A stretch of DNA of 64,000 nt from JBDTNL01 sp039933785 (GTDB taxonomy: Bacteria > Acidobacteriota > Thermoanaerobaculia > Multivoradales > JAGPDF01): contig JBDTNL010000001.1 in NCBI GenBank assembly GCA_039933785.1, forward strand, positions 62,001 to 126,000, given 5' to 3'. Numbering within the stretch: the stretch's first letter is position 1; every line of letters begins with the position of its first letter. The notes under the pieces were generated by a model, which had not been told where the DNA came from, made no database searches, and worked only from the letters and a program-made list of their open reading frames with translations. Positions 1 through 9,190 of the stretch are shown in pieces. The position numbers and the translations under genes were made by a program.

Positions 1-32
1 CGATGCTACGATGCCGAGAGGTCACCCAGCTG

Positions 33-2243
33 ATGGCTTCTCGCCCGGCCCGCCGCATCGTTCGCTCCGCGCTGTTGTTCACGGGGGTCGGAGCCTTGTC
101 GGCCGCGTCGCTCGTGTTCGCTGCCGTGGTCGCCAACGCCAAGCCCGGCTCGCCGGATCGGCCCAGCGCGGCGCCCTTCGAGGAGAGCACTCAGGTCGTC
201 TCGATCGAAGTCCCGGTCAATGTGGTCAATCGCGACGGCCAGCCCGTGCGCGGCCTTCAGGCTTCCGACTTCGAGGTCTTCGACGAAAGCACACAGCAGA
301 AGATCAGCTCGTTCCAGGTCGTCGATCTGGACGTCAACGTGCCCCAGGGTGCCGAGGCGGTGGCCGACGAGTACCTGCGCGGCACCACGCGACGCAGGTT
401 CCTGCTGCTTTTCGATCTCACGTTCTCCAATCCGACCGCAATCTTGAAGGCGCGGACGGCGGCGCGCGATTTCATCCTGCACTCCCTGCACCCGGGCGAT
501 CTTGCAGGCGTCGGCACGGTGTCGCTGGAGCAGGGTTTCCGTTCGGTGGTGACCTTCACACCCGATCGCGCTCAGGTCGCCCGGGGCATCGACACTCTGG
601 GCTACCACCAGGGAGAGAACTACGCTCGTCTCGATCCCCTGCGCTTCATGATCTCGCCGAACGCGGTCGAGACGCTCGAGAACGCGACCAGTCCCGACCA
701 GGCGATCAAGCTCGGCGGCGCCGGCGAGAAGTCCGGGGAGCTGCGCGACTACCTGGCGGCCTTGAGCGTCATGGCGGAGCGCGATCAGCGTACGTACGAT
801 CGCAGCCGCATCGTCAACATGTTGCACATCCTGGGCGGCCTGGCGCACAGCCTGAACGCGGTGCACGGCAGGAAGAACGTGGTGCTCTTCTCGGAGGGCT
901 TCGAGAGCCGGCTGCTGCTCGGTCGCGATCCCTCACAGACCGACGAGCAGTCGGACGAAGCGCAGCATGTCGAGGCCGGGGATATCTGGCGCGTCGACTC
1001 CGACCAGCGCTACGGCAATACTGAATTGCAAGCTAGCGCCGGCCGGGTGCTGGAGGAGTTCCGTCGCGCCGACGCGGTGATCCAGGCGGTCGATATCGGT
1101 GGCCTGCGGGCCGACACCGATCCCGACAAGCGTTCGCAATCGGGCGGGCAGGACGCGTTGTTCTTCATGGCCAACGAAACCGGCGGTGAGCTGTTCAAGA
1201 ACGCCAACAACCTGCGGCCGGAGCTCGACCGCGTGCTGCAGCGCTCGAGCGTGACGTATCTGCTCACCTTCGAACGCGCCGACTTGAAGACCGACGGTGC
1301 GTATCGCCACCTGCGGGTAAAGGTGAAGTCGCCGGGAGCGCGCGTTTCGAGTCGGGCGGGCTACTACGCGCCACGGCCATTCCGCGAGTTGTCGCCGCTC
1401 GAGCGCAATCTGCTCGCGTCGGACTCCATCGCGAGCGCCGTGCCGCGGAGCGACATCGACCTGCGGGCGCTGATCGCGCCTTTCCGCGCCGGTCCCGGTC
1501 AGGCGTACGTGCCGGTGATCGTCGAGATCGGCGGCATGAGCATGCTCTCGGGACAGCGCGGCGAACGCCTCAACCTCGAGATCTATACCTATGTGAGCGA
1601 TGGCCAGGGTGAGATGCGCGATTTCTTTACCCAGATCGTCGGCATCGATCTCGGCAAGGCTCGCGCTGTGATTGAACATTCGGGAGTGAAGTACTACGGG
1701 CATCTCGCGCTCGGCGCGGGGGACTACCTGGTGCGAGTCCTGGTCCGCAACGCCGAGACCGGCCGCAGCGGAGTGCAGACCGTGCGCTTGAAGGTTCCCG
1801 ACTACAAGGCGCCCGTGCTCTTGCCGCCGTTCTTCTTCGAGTCGCCCGGCCGCTGGGTGATGGTGCGAGAGTCGAGCGGGCAGCCGGCGCAAAAAACCGT
1901 GGTGTATCCCTTCACCGTCAACGGCGAACCCTACATTCCGGCGGCTCGTCCCGAGATCGCCGCCGGGACCCCGGCCCGGCTCTGTCTGGTGGCCTATAGT
2001 TTGGGTGCCGCGAAGCCTTCGATCGAGACCCAGGTCGTCGACGGGAATGGCAACCCGGTAGCCAGTGGGCAGGTTGCGATCCTCGAGCGGACGGTCACCG
2101 GTATCGTCGGCTTCGACCAGTTGTTGGCATCATTCGATGCCACCGGCTTGGCGCCCGGCGAGTACACTTTGCACATAGGGCTGACCGATGGCACGAGCGG
2201 TAACAAGCAGACCAATTCGATCCCGTTCGCGGTGCGAAACTAA
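33..2243 (+). CDS. Secreted VWA-domain protein, acidobacterial VWFA type (first of a tandem pair)
   Basis: Predicted exported protein of about 736 aa. The N-terminus has basic residues and a hydrophobic stretch ending near ANA, so a signal peptide is likely. A short beta domain (about 55-85, with VSIEVPVNVV and GQPVRGL) precedes a von Willebrand A domain from about residue 120 to 410. The metal-site motif is degenerate: D128-L-T-F-S instead of DxSxS. The C-terminal 300 residues are beta-rich. This architecture matches the VWFA-related family common in Acidobacteriota, whose function is not established. The start is uncertain: ATG at 3 is also in frame, but ATG 33 gives a normal signal peptide and has GAGAGG upstream. 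A paralogue of the same layout follows after 64 bases, so co-expression is likely. Confidence 0.8.
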   Translation: MASRPARRIVRSALLFTGVGALSAASLVFAAVVANAKPGSPDRPSAAPFEESTQVVSIEVPVNVVNRDGQPVRGLQASDFEVFDESTQQKISSFQVVDLDVNVPQGAEAVADEYLRGTTRRRFLLLFDLTFSNPTAILKARTAARDFILHSLHPGDLAGVGTVSLEQGFRSVVTFTPDRAQVARGIDTLGYHQGENYARLDPLRFMISPNAVETLENATSPDQAIKLGGAGEKSGELRDYLAALSVMAERDQRTYDRSRIVNMLHILGGLAHSLNAVHGRKNVVLFSEGFESRLLLGRDPSQTDEQSDEAQHVEAGDIWRVDSDQRYGNTELQASAGRVLEEFRRADAVIQAVDIGGLRADTDPDKRSQSGGQDALFFMANETGGELFKNANNLRPELDRVLQRSSVTYLLTFERADLKTDGAYRHLRVKVKSPGARVSSRAGYYAPRPFRELSPLERNLLASDSIASAVPRSDIDLRALIAPFRAGPGQAYVPVIVEIGGMSMLSGQRGERLNLEIYTYVSDGQGEMRDFFTQIVGIDLGKARAVIEHSGVKYYGHLALGAGDYLVRVLVRNAETGRSGVQTVRLKVPDYKAPVLLPPFFFESPGRWVMVRESSGQPAQKTVVYPFTVNGEPYIPAARPEIAAGTPARLCLVAYSLGAAKPSIETQVVDGNGNPVASGQVAILERTVTGIVGFDQLLASFDATGLAPGEYTLHIGLTDGTSGNKQTNSIPFAVRN

Positions 2244-2307
2244 GCAACCGCGCGCGCCTCGCGCTCCCCGCTCCGGCGGGACAAGTGACCCAGACAGGAG
2301 ACTCCCG

Positions 2308-4443
2308 GTGAAGAAAGTACTGTTCGCTCTCGTGTTGATGCTGTGTTCGGTGGGCGCCTGGGGTGCGAGCCAGCAGTTCGGCGAATCGACGTCGGTGCTC
2401 GCGGTCGAGGTCCCCGTACAGGTGAACCTCAACGGGCAGCCCGTGCGCGACCTCAAGCTTTCGAACTTCGAGCTCTACGACGGACGCGACAAGCAGCAGA
2501 TCACCGGTTTCGAGATCGTTGACCTCAAGGTGGCCGGCGCGTCGTCGACGGCGGCCAACGAGGACGTTCCGATCGCGGGCCGCCGGCACTTCCTCATGCT
2601 GTTCGATCTCGCGAACTCGGAGCCCACTTCGATCCTGCGCGCCCGCCGCGCCGCCGCCGATGTGGTGGCCAAGCTCCAGCCCAGCGATCTGGTGGCGGTC
2701 TCGACCTACAGCAAGATGAAGGGACCGCAGCTGGTTCTCGGATTCACTGGCGATCGCAAGCAGATCGCGATCGGACTCGACTCGCTCGGCATGACGGAGA
2801 TGTTCGATCGTTCGGGAGATCCTCTGGCGTTGGCGATTGCCGATCTCTCGTCGCAATTCGGACTCAACCAGGTCGGGATGACCGGCAGCGGAGGCACCGC
2901 GAGCGGCGGCGTCAGGGACCAGGACGCGCTGGAGAACTACCGCGACGCCGCGCGCGCCTCGGACAAGGCCGAACGCAACAACAAGGAAAGCGAGATCGAT
3001 AACTTCACGCGCTCGATGGGAGGCTTGGCGCAGATGATGTCGAGCGTCAGCGGCCGCAAGTACGTGGTGTTCCTGTCGGAGGGTTTCGCCAACCAGATGC
3101 TGACTGGCCAGGAGACCGAGGACCAGGAGACCCAGACAGCGCGCGAAAACGGCGAGGTCTGGAAGCTCGATTCGGAGAAGACGTACGGCAGCTCGGGCGT
3201 GCAAAACAACCTGCAGCGCATGATCGAAGAGTTCCGGCGCGACGACTGCATCATCCAGTCGGTCGACATCGGCGGTCTGAAGGCGGGAGGCGACCAGCAG
3301 GCCAAGGCCTCGGGGCGGGATTCCCTGTTTACCATGGCGAAGGACACCGGCGGCGACATGTACGAACACTTCAACGACCTGTCGCAGGCCATGGGGCAGA
3401 TGCTCGACCGCACGAGCGTGACGTACGTGCTCACCTTCCAGCCCCAGTCGCTCAAGGCCGACGGCAAGTTTCGCAAGCTCTCGGTGAAGCTCAAGGACGG
3501 CCCGCGCGGCGCCGAGATCTCCTACCGGCAGGGTTACTACGCGCCCAAGCCATTCGCGCAGCTGAGCGGACTCGAGCGTCGCTTGCGCGCTGCCGACCTG
3601 GTGATGGGCGGCGACTCGGGCGGCGACATCCCGACTGCGGTGCTGGCGGTGCCGTTTCAGCTCGGTGGCGCCAAGGCCTTCGTGCCGGTGGTGGTCGAGA
3701 TCGACGGCAAGACCCTGCTCGCCGGAGTCACGGGCGATGTAGCGACGATCGAGGTCTATGCCTACGCCATCGACAAGAGCGGAGGCGTAGCCGGTTTTCA
3801 GGCCCTCAGCCTGGGTCTGGACCTCAAGAAGATGCGTCCGGCGATCGAGGGCAGCGGCATCAAGTTCGTCGGTCACGTGGATGTCCCGCCAGGGGAGTAC
3901 ACCCTGCGCACGGTGATCCGCAACGGTCAGACGGGAGCCCACTCGGTGAGCTCCCAGCGCCTCTCGGTGCCGGCCGCGGAAGGCGGCGGGCCGAGCGTGT
4001 CGCAGCCGATCTTCATCGAGACGCCCGGGAAATGGGTCTTGCTGCGCGAGCCCGTGAAGGAGGGCGCGGCACCCCCGCCCTATCCCTTCCTGGGCAAGGA
4101 TCAGGACCAGCCCTTCATCCCGGCGGCGGCGGTTCGCGTGTCGGCAGAGAGCGAAACGCCGGTCTGTGTCATGGCCCGCAATCTCGGTGACGCGGCGCTC
4201 GCGGCGCAGACCGAAATGACTGACGCCCAGGGCAACTCGGTGAGTGGCGGCAGGCTGAAGATCACGCAACGGGTGAAGTCGACGAACGGGGCCGATCGCC
4301 TACTCGGCGTCTTCCAGGTGCAGGGTCTCGCCGCCGGTCGCTACACCCTGCGCTTGCTCCTCAAGGTGGGCGATGCCACGGTTGAGTCCCTTCCGATCGC
4401 CGTGGAGGTCGTCGCCGGGGTGGCGGCAGCGAGCTCCTCCTAG
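2308..4443 (+). CDS. Secreted VWA-domain protein, acidobacterial VWFA type (second of the pair)
   Basis: Predicted exported protein of 711 aa. I chose GTG 2308 because CAGGAG lies 7 bases upstream and because it begins an ideal signal peptide (MKKVLFALVLMLCSVGAWG), which a longer in-frame reading from 2188 would bury. The layout matches the gene upstream: a beta domain (LAVEVPVQV, GQPVRDL), then a VWA domain from about residue 92. Its MIDAS motif is D100-L-A-N-S, with the first serine replaced by alanine, so classical metal binding is doubtful. The region near residue 370 (TSVTYVLTFQP) closes the domain as in the paralogue. The two genes look like an ancient tandem duplication. The substrate or partner is unknown; a role in envelope assembly or protein-protein contact in the periplasm is an inference only. 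Confidence 0.85.
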   Translation: MKKVLFALVLMLCSVGAWGASQQFGESTSVLAVEVPVQVNLNGQPVRDLKLSNFELYDGRDKQQITGFEIVDLKVAGASSTAANEDVPIAGRRHFLMLFDLANSEPTSILRARRAAADVVAKLQPSDLVAVSTYSKMKGPQLVLGFTGDRKQIAIGLDSLGMTEMFDRSGDPLALAIADLSSQFGLNQVGMTGSGGTASGGVRDQDALENYRDAARASDKAERNNKESEIDNFTRSMGGLAQMMSSVSGRKYVVFLSEGFANQMLTGQETEDQETQTARENGEVWKLDSEKTYGSSGVQNNLQRMIEEFRRDDCIIQSVDIGGLKAGGDQQAKASGRDSLFTMAKDTGGDMYEHFNDLSQAMGQMLDRTSVTYVLTFQPQSLKADGKFRKLSVKLKDGPRGAEISYRQGYYAPKPFAQLSGLERRLRAADLVMGGDSGGDIPTAVLAVPFQLGGAKAFVPVVVEIDGKTLLAGVTGDVATIEVYAYAIDKSGGVAGFQALSLGLDLKKMRPAIEGSGIKFVGHVDVPPGEYTLRTVIRNGQTGAHSVSSQRLSVPAAEGGGPSVSQPIFIETPGKWVLLREPVKEGAAPPPYPFLGKDQDQPFIPAAAVRVSAESETPVCVMARNLGDAALAAQTEMTDAQGNSVSGGRLKITQRVKSTNGADRLLGVFQVQGLAAGRYTLRLLLKVGDATVESLPIAVEVVAGVAAASSS

Positions 4444-4561
4444 GGCTCGCTGTTGTTCGCCGCCTGGCGCGCGGCACAGTCGCAGTCAGGCACTGGCCCC
4501 TGCTTTTCGGCGTTGTAGACTTCGGTCTCCCATGTTCGGCCCTGAGCCGAGGAGACCTCCC

Positions 4562-6064
4562 ATGACGAGACGGCACCTGACCGTTCTCTCCGTTTTCGCC
4601 GCGTTGTCGCTCGCCGCCAGGCCTTCGGTTTCCGAGCCCCTGGTAAAGGAAGTCCAGGATTGGGTCAGCGGGCCGGTGTCGTATCTGTTCACCGACGCCG
4701 ACCGCGCGGCCTGGAAATCGGTCACCACCAACGAACAGGCGGCCGAGTTCGCCAACCTCTTCTGGGCACGCCGCGACCCCACTGCTGGGACGCCAGCGAA
4801 CGAGTTCAAGGTCGAGTTCGAGCGCCGGGTCGCCACCGCGGACAAGCGCTTCACGCAGGGGGCGAAACGTGGCGCGATGAGCGATCAGGGGCGCGTGATG
4901 ATCCTGCTCGGGCCGCCGACTCGCATCAGTCGCGTAGGCCAAGAAGATGCCGCGCAAGAAGGTGGCGGAGGCGGCGGGAGCGACCAGGACACCGCGGAGA
5001 CTCCCCGCGAGCGCAGCACGCCGCAAGTCTGGTCCTACGACGAGGACAAGCTGCCGACCATTCTCGACCGCAAGCACTTCGACGTGACCTTCCGTCCGCA
5101 TCCGAACTCGGGCGACATGATCGTCTCGAGCAACAGCGCGCTCGAGAGCTACTTGAAGAAGGCCGCGACCGTTGCGCTCGCGCACCCTGAGCTCGCGGCC
5201 GTCCCTCCGGCGGTCGCCTCCGCGGTGGCGCCCACGGCCTCGAGTGCGAAAGCCTTCTGGCGCGGCGAGGCGCTGTCGGATGCGACCATCGCGGCCGCGC
5301 TCGCGGCGCCGCCGGCGGGCAGTGAACGCCTGAACGCGACCCTGGAGACCTCGACGTTCGAGGCCGGCGACGGGACCTGGACGGTTCAGCTCCAGGTGGC
5401 CACGCGCGCGGACGTCAGTTCTCTGGGTGATCTGGCCTTGGTCGGCGAAGCGGTCAGCCCCCAGGGCGCGGTGACGGCAGCGTTCATCTCCAAGCAGCCC
5501 TGGGACGAGTCCAAGGGCCAACACTATTTGCAGCAGAGCCTGGTGCTGCCGCCCGGCTCCTACGAGGTGCGGGTGGGTCTCTCGGCTGCTCAGGGCGTTT
5601 TGTGGACGTCGAAGTCCACGGTCGTCGTGCCCGAGCCAGCCGGACTCTGGATTTCGGGCCTCCTCTTCTCAGAGGACATTCACTCGATCAAGAAGGTGCA
5701 GGATCGGTTGCAGCCGTTCACCTGGAACAACGTTTCGGTAATCCCCAAGGTGGACTCGAAGTTCGCCGCCGGCGGCCCGATGTGGGTGTACCTCCACGTC
5801 TGCAATCCCGGCCTCGGACCCGACGGCCAGCCTGCTCTGTCGATGGTGGCCGAGGTCACCGGTCCGAAGAAGTTCCGTGGTCCGTTGCAGCCGACGGTGG
5901 TGAAGGCGTCCGGCACGTGCTGGGCCGTCGCGCAGAGCTTCGACTTGATGCCGGACACTTTCCCGGCGGGAGCGTACGACTTCAAGCTCCAGGTCACCGA
6001 CCCCGCGTCACATTCCACCCTGACCACGACCCGCGGCTTCAGCGTCGTCGCGGCCGGACAGTAG
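4562..6064 (+). CDS. Secreted GWxTD-domain protein
   Basis: A 500-aa predicted exported protein. Start ATG 4562 has GGAG 7 bases upstream and opens a signal peptide (MTRRHLTVLSVFAALSLAA). Residues about 30-170 carry the GWxTD domain: YLFTDADRAAW, a spaced FWARRDPTAGTPANEF block, and GRVMILLGPP. This domain is frequent in Acidobacteriota and Bacteroidota surface or secreted proteins and has no assigned biochemistry. The C-terminal 300 residues are beta-rich without a recognised family. The gene lies 118 bases after the second VWA gene, with a possible -10 (TAGACT at 4516), so it could have its own promoter. It is followed 13 bases later by a TPR protein. The recurring neighbourhood suggests joint function with the VWA pair, by inference. 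Confidence 0.85.
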   Translation: MTRRHLTVLSVFAALSLAARPSVSEPLVKEVQDWVSGPVSYLFTDADRAAWKSVTTNEQAAEFANLFWARRDPTAGTPANEFKVEFERRVATADKRFTQGAKRGAMSDQGRVMILLGPPTRISRVGQEDAAQEGGGGGGSDQDTAETPRERSTPQVWSYDEDKLPTILDRKHFDVTFRPHPNSGDMIVSSNSALESYLKKAATVALAHPELAAVPPAVASAVAPTASSAKAFWRGEALSDATIAAALAAPPAGSERLNATLETSTFEAGDGTWTVQLQVATRADVSSLGDLALVGEAVSPQGAVTAAFISKQPWDESKGQHYLQQSLVLPPGSYEVRVGLSAAQGVLWTSKSTVVVPEPAGLWISGLLFSEDIHSIKKVQDRLQPFTWNNVSVIPKVDSKFAAGGPMWVYLHVCNPGLGPDGQPALSMVAEVTGPKKFRGPLQPTVVKASGTCWAVAQSFDLMPDTFPAGAYDFKLQVTDPASHSTLTTTRGFSVVAAGQ

Positions 6065-6077
6065 ATCAGGAGGCGAT

Positions 6078-7037
6078 ATGCGAAATCTGTGCACCGTGAC
6101 CCGCATCTTGCTCGCCGGAGCGCTGGCTGCGACCGCCGGCGCGCAGGTGGCCCTCGCTCTCGCTCAGGCGAGAGTCTACGGCGTCGTCACCGACGAAAGC
6201 GGACAGCCGCTGGCCGGCGTGGCGATCGCCGTCACCTGCCAAGAGACGAAATCGTTTCACGCCGAGTCCAAGACCGACGCCAAGGGCAAGTACTCAATCA
6301 CCGTGATCGACGCCACGAAGATTTACACGTACCACCTCGAAAAAGATGGGTACCAGGTAGGGCAGGAGGAGCACAAGACTCCGGTGGGAGCTAACGAAGA
6401 GAAGAATTTCGTGCTCAAGTCCGCCGCCTCGCTGCAACAACAGCAGGCGGCGCGCAATATCGCGCAGGCGGACCCCGCGGTGCTGGCGTTCAATGCTGGA
6501 GTCGAGGCGGCGCGCGCCAAGGACTTCACCACCGCCAAGGCCAAGTTCGAGGAGGCGGCGACGCTCAACGCGAATCTGGCGGCGCCACGGGCCGCGCTCG
6601 CCAAGATCTATTTCTCGGAGAAGGACTACCAGGGCGCCGCCCTGGCTGCCGAGAGTGCCATCGCGCTCGATCCCGGAGATCAGGAGGTCCTGGAGCTTCG
6701 CGTGCAGGCCTACACCGCGCTCGGCGACAAGGCGAAGGCCCAGGAAGCCTCTACCGCGTTGGCCGCGGCCGACCCCAAGGCAGCGGCGAAGCAGCTCTAC
6801 AACAAGGGCGCCCAGCTCTACAACGCCGGCAAGGTGAACGAAGCGCTGGCCCAGTTCGAGCAGGCGAAGCAGGCCGATCCCACGTACGCCAAGACGTACA
6901 ACATGCTCGGCCTCTGCTACGCCAGCGCGAGTGAAAACGTCAAGGCGAAAGAAGCGTTCGAGAAGTTCCTCGCCCTCGCGGCGCCCGGCGATCCCGATAT
7001 CGCTTCGGCGAAGGAAATGCTGTCGTACTTGAAGTAG
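6078..7037 (+). CDS. Secreted carboxypeptidase-regulatory-like and TPR-repeat protein
   Basis: 319 aa. The start is fixed by a perfect AGGAGG at 6068-6073. A signal peptide (about 1-31) is followed by a carboxypeptidase regulatory-like beta-sandwich (about 32-105; GVVTDESGQPLAGV and TDAKGKYSI are typical) and then by helical TPR repeats to the C-terminus (NAGVEAARAKDF, YNMLGLCYASA). TPR arrays are protein-binding scaffolds and the N-terminal sandwich is often found on exported proteins. It is the last gene of the plus-strand group and ends 5 bases from the convergent sulfatase gene. An accessory or scaffold role for the upstream VWA/GWxTD proteins is inferred from position only. Confidence 0.85.
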   Translation: MRNLCTVTRILLAGALAATAGAQVALALAQARVYGVVTDESGQPLAGVAIAVTCQETKSFHAESKTDAKGKYSITVIDATKIYTYHLEKDGYQVGQEEHKTPVGANEEKNFVLKSAASLQQQQAARNIAQADPAVLAFNAGVEAARAKDFTTAKAKFEEAATLNANLAAPRAALAKIYFSEKDYQGAALAAESAIALDPGDQEVLELRVQAYTALGDKAKAQEASTALAAADPKAAAKQLYNKGAQLYNAGKVNEALAQFEQAKQADPTYAKTYNMLGLCYASASENVKAKEAFEKFLALAAPGDPDIASAKEMLSYLK

Positions 7038-7042
7038 CTCAA

Positions 7043-9190
7043 TCAGTGCTTGGCGAACAAGCGCGCCGCCGTCTGCCGGTACTGCCGCGCGCCTTCCTCG
7101 TTGCCCAGGTTGCTCATCGTCTGCGCCGCGAGCTCGTAGATCGTTGGGATTGGCTTCGCCGTCACCATGTGATCGAGGGTGGGTTGGATCTCGGCGAATC
7201 GATGCTCCGAAGCTAGGAGGATGGCGAAGCGGACATAAGCCTCTTCCGACTCCGGGAACATCTCGATTTCCCGTCGGAACGAGGCCTCGGCTTCCTCGGG
7301 ATGGCCTTGCCGCCCGAGGATGTCGGCGTACGTGCCTTCCAGCGTCACCACCGGCTTCGCCTCACCGCGCGCGATGCGGCCGCGGGCATTCTCGATGCGG
7401 GTACGGGCCTCGTCGAGCCGGCCCCGCTCGATGAGCACGCGAGCGAGGAGGATGAGCGCCGGGATGCGCGGGCGCGCCGCGTTCCCCAGCGCCGCCGTCG
7501 CTTCGCGTTCTCCGCCGGCCCAGTCGTTCTTGCGGATCGCCACACCGGCGAGCAGCAGGTGGGCCTCGTCGGGCGCGGCCGCGAGGGCCAACTTGGCGTT
7601 CTCCGCGGCTTCGTCGAGGTGGCCTTCTTCGAGGGCGATCTTGCCCATTTCGACCGCGATCGTGTCCAGCATCTCCGGTGAGCGCCGGACGACTTCGCGA
7701 TACTCTTCGCGGGCCTCGTCGGCGCGGCCCAGGCGGCGCAGCAGAGAACCGAGCTGGATGCGCGCGTCGACCATGTTGGGCTGCTTGGCGAGCACCGCCC
7801 GACAGGCCGCCTCAGCCTCGGCGAGGTGACTTTCCTGCGCCAGGCGGAGGGCAGTCTGCATGTCCGCCAGCACCTGGATGCTGCGCTTGGGGTCCGCCAG
7901 GGGGCCGCTGGGCGTCGTGGCGACGCCGGAGAGGTATCCGAGGGAGGCCAGATTCTTCCGCTCTTCAGGCGTGGCGGCGGCCGTCCCGTGTTCGAGATTG
8001 AGCGGAATCGTCTCGAGCTCGGCGCGCAACTCGCCGAACGTGCGCCGATCGCCGTCGCGCAGGTTGGTGCTCTCAGCGGGATCTTTGGCCAGATCGTAGA
8101 GCTCCGGATCGGGTCCGCCGATGAAATGGAAGCCGCCGTCGATCAGCGAGCGCAACTCGCTCCACCCGAGTTGCAGGCGAGGGTACAGGGTCTCGCTGTA
8201 GATGCGGCGTCCGGCCGGTGCTTGGCCGAAGAGTGAGACGCCGGAAAGTCCTGCCGGTCGCTCGGCGCCCACCAGCTCGAGGATGGTGGGAGCAATGTCG
8301 AAGAGCCCGACCGGCCGATCGACCCGCTGTCCGGAGTTGCTCTCTTTCGGGAGCTTCACGATCAGCGGGACGTGGAGGGTCTCTCGGTACAGGAGCACGC
8401 CGTGCTCGGCCTCGCCGTGATCTCCCAGGCCCTCGCCGTGGTCCGCGGTCAACACGAACAGGCTGCGGTCATAGAGGCCGCGCGTCTTGAGCTCGTTCAC
8501 CAGACGCCCGACGATCGCGTCGGCGGCCGCGATCTCGGCGTCGTACGGCGAATAGCGCGAGCGGTACGGCTCGGGGGCTTCATACGGTGTGTGCGGCTCG
8601 TATAGATGCAGCCAGAGAAAGAATAGTTGCTTGTCCGCTCCGTTCAGCCAGGTGAGAACGGCGTCGAGACTCTCGCCGCCGGGGCGCTGCAAGGCGTTCA
8701 AGGCGGCACCTTCGCGCACCTCGAGAGAGTCGTCGTAGTGATCGAAGTCGGCGGCAATCCCGGTCTCCCGACGCAGCACGTAGGCCGATACCGCCGCGCC
8801 ACTGGTGTAGCCCTGCCGCTTGAGGAGGGCGGGCAGCGTCGCATGGCGGGTGGTGTCGAGGCGGAATCCGGTGTTGCTGCGCACACCGTCTTCGTAGGGC
8901 AGCAGCCCGGTGAGCAGGCTGGCGTGAGACGGCAAGGTGAGCGGTACCTGCGCGTAGGCATTGCTGAACAGCACGCCGTCGTGTCCCAGCGCGTCGATCG
9001 CCGGTGTTTGGACCTTGCTGTAGCCCCAGAGCGGCAGATGGTCGGCGCGCAGGGTGTCGATGGTCACCAGCACGACCGGTGCTCCGAGCGACGGCTGCAC
9101 CGAATTCCCCTGGTGGCAGCCGAAGGCGAGGAGGGCCGCGACGAGCGGGGCGCGGCGCCACCGCGGGTTCGTTCTCTCGCGTCTGGTCAT
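7043..9190 (-). CDS. Sulfatase-fold hydrolase fused to TPR repeats, probable lipoprotein
   Basis: 715 aa. The N-terminus has basic residues, a hydrophobic run and a cysteine (LAFGC, Cys25) compatible with lipidation. Residues about 38-400 have the alkaline-phosphatase/sulfatase fold: metal aspartate in VTIDTLRAD, the active-site loop LTLPSHASLLTG, and a late LTADHGEGLGDHGE metal block. The position that is Cys or Ser in true sulfatases (for formylglycine) is Thr85 here, so classical sulfatase chemistry is unlikely and a phosphoryl or other ester hydrolase/transferase is possible. Residues about 430-715 are TPR repeats. Its ATG overlaps the stop of the upstream paralogue (ATGA, 9187-9190), indicating translational coupling. 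Confidence 0.87.
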   Translation of the reverse strand: MTRRERTNPRWRRAPLVAALLAFGCHQGNSVQPSLGAPVVLVTIDTLRADHLPLWGYSKVQTPAIDALGHDGVLFSNAYAQVPLTLPSHASLLTGLLPYEDGVRSNTGFRLDTTRHATLPALLKRQGYTSGAAVSAYVLRRETGIAADFDHYDDSLEVREGAALNALQRPGGESLDAVLTWLNGADKQLFFLWLHLYEPHTPYEAPEPYRSRYSPYDAEIAAADAIVGRLVNELKTRGLYDRSLFVLTADHGEGLGDHGEAEHGVLLYRETLHVPLIVKLPKESNSGQRVDRPVGLFDIAPTILELVGAERPAGLSGVSLFGQAPAGRRIYSETLYPRLQLGWSELRSLIDGGFHFIGGPDPELYDLAKDPAESTNLRDGDRRTFGELRAELETIPLNLEHGTAAATPEERKNLASLGYLSGVATTPSGPLADPKRSIQVLADMQTALRLAQESHLAEAEAACRAVLAKQPNMVDARIQLGSLLRRLGRADEAREEYREVVRRSPEMLDTIAVEMGKIALEEGHLDEAAENAKLALAAAPDEAHLLLAGVAIRKNDWAGGEREATAALGNAARPRIPALILLARVLIERGRLDEARTRIENARGRIARGEAKPVVTLEGTYADILGRQGHPEEAEASFRREIEMFPESEEAYVRFAILLASEHRFAEIQPTLDHMVTAKPIPTIYELAAQTMSNLGNEEGARQYRQTAARLFAKH

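Noticed and set aside
2095..4269. 724-residue minus-strand open frame opposite the second VWA gene
   Set aside because: Its composition is the His/Arg/Leu-rich pattern expected from the reverse of a GC-rich gene; the plus strand has a signal peptide, Shine-Dalgarno and a recognised family.
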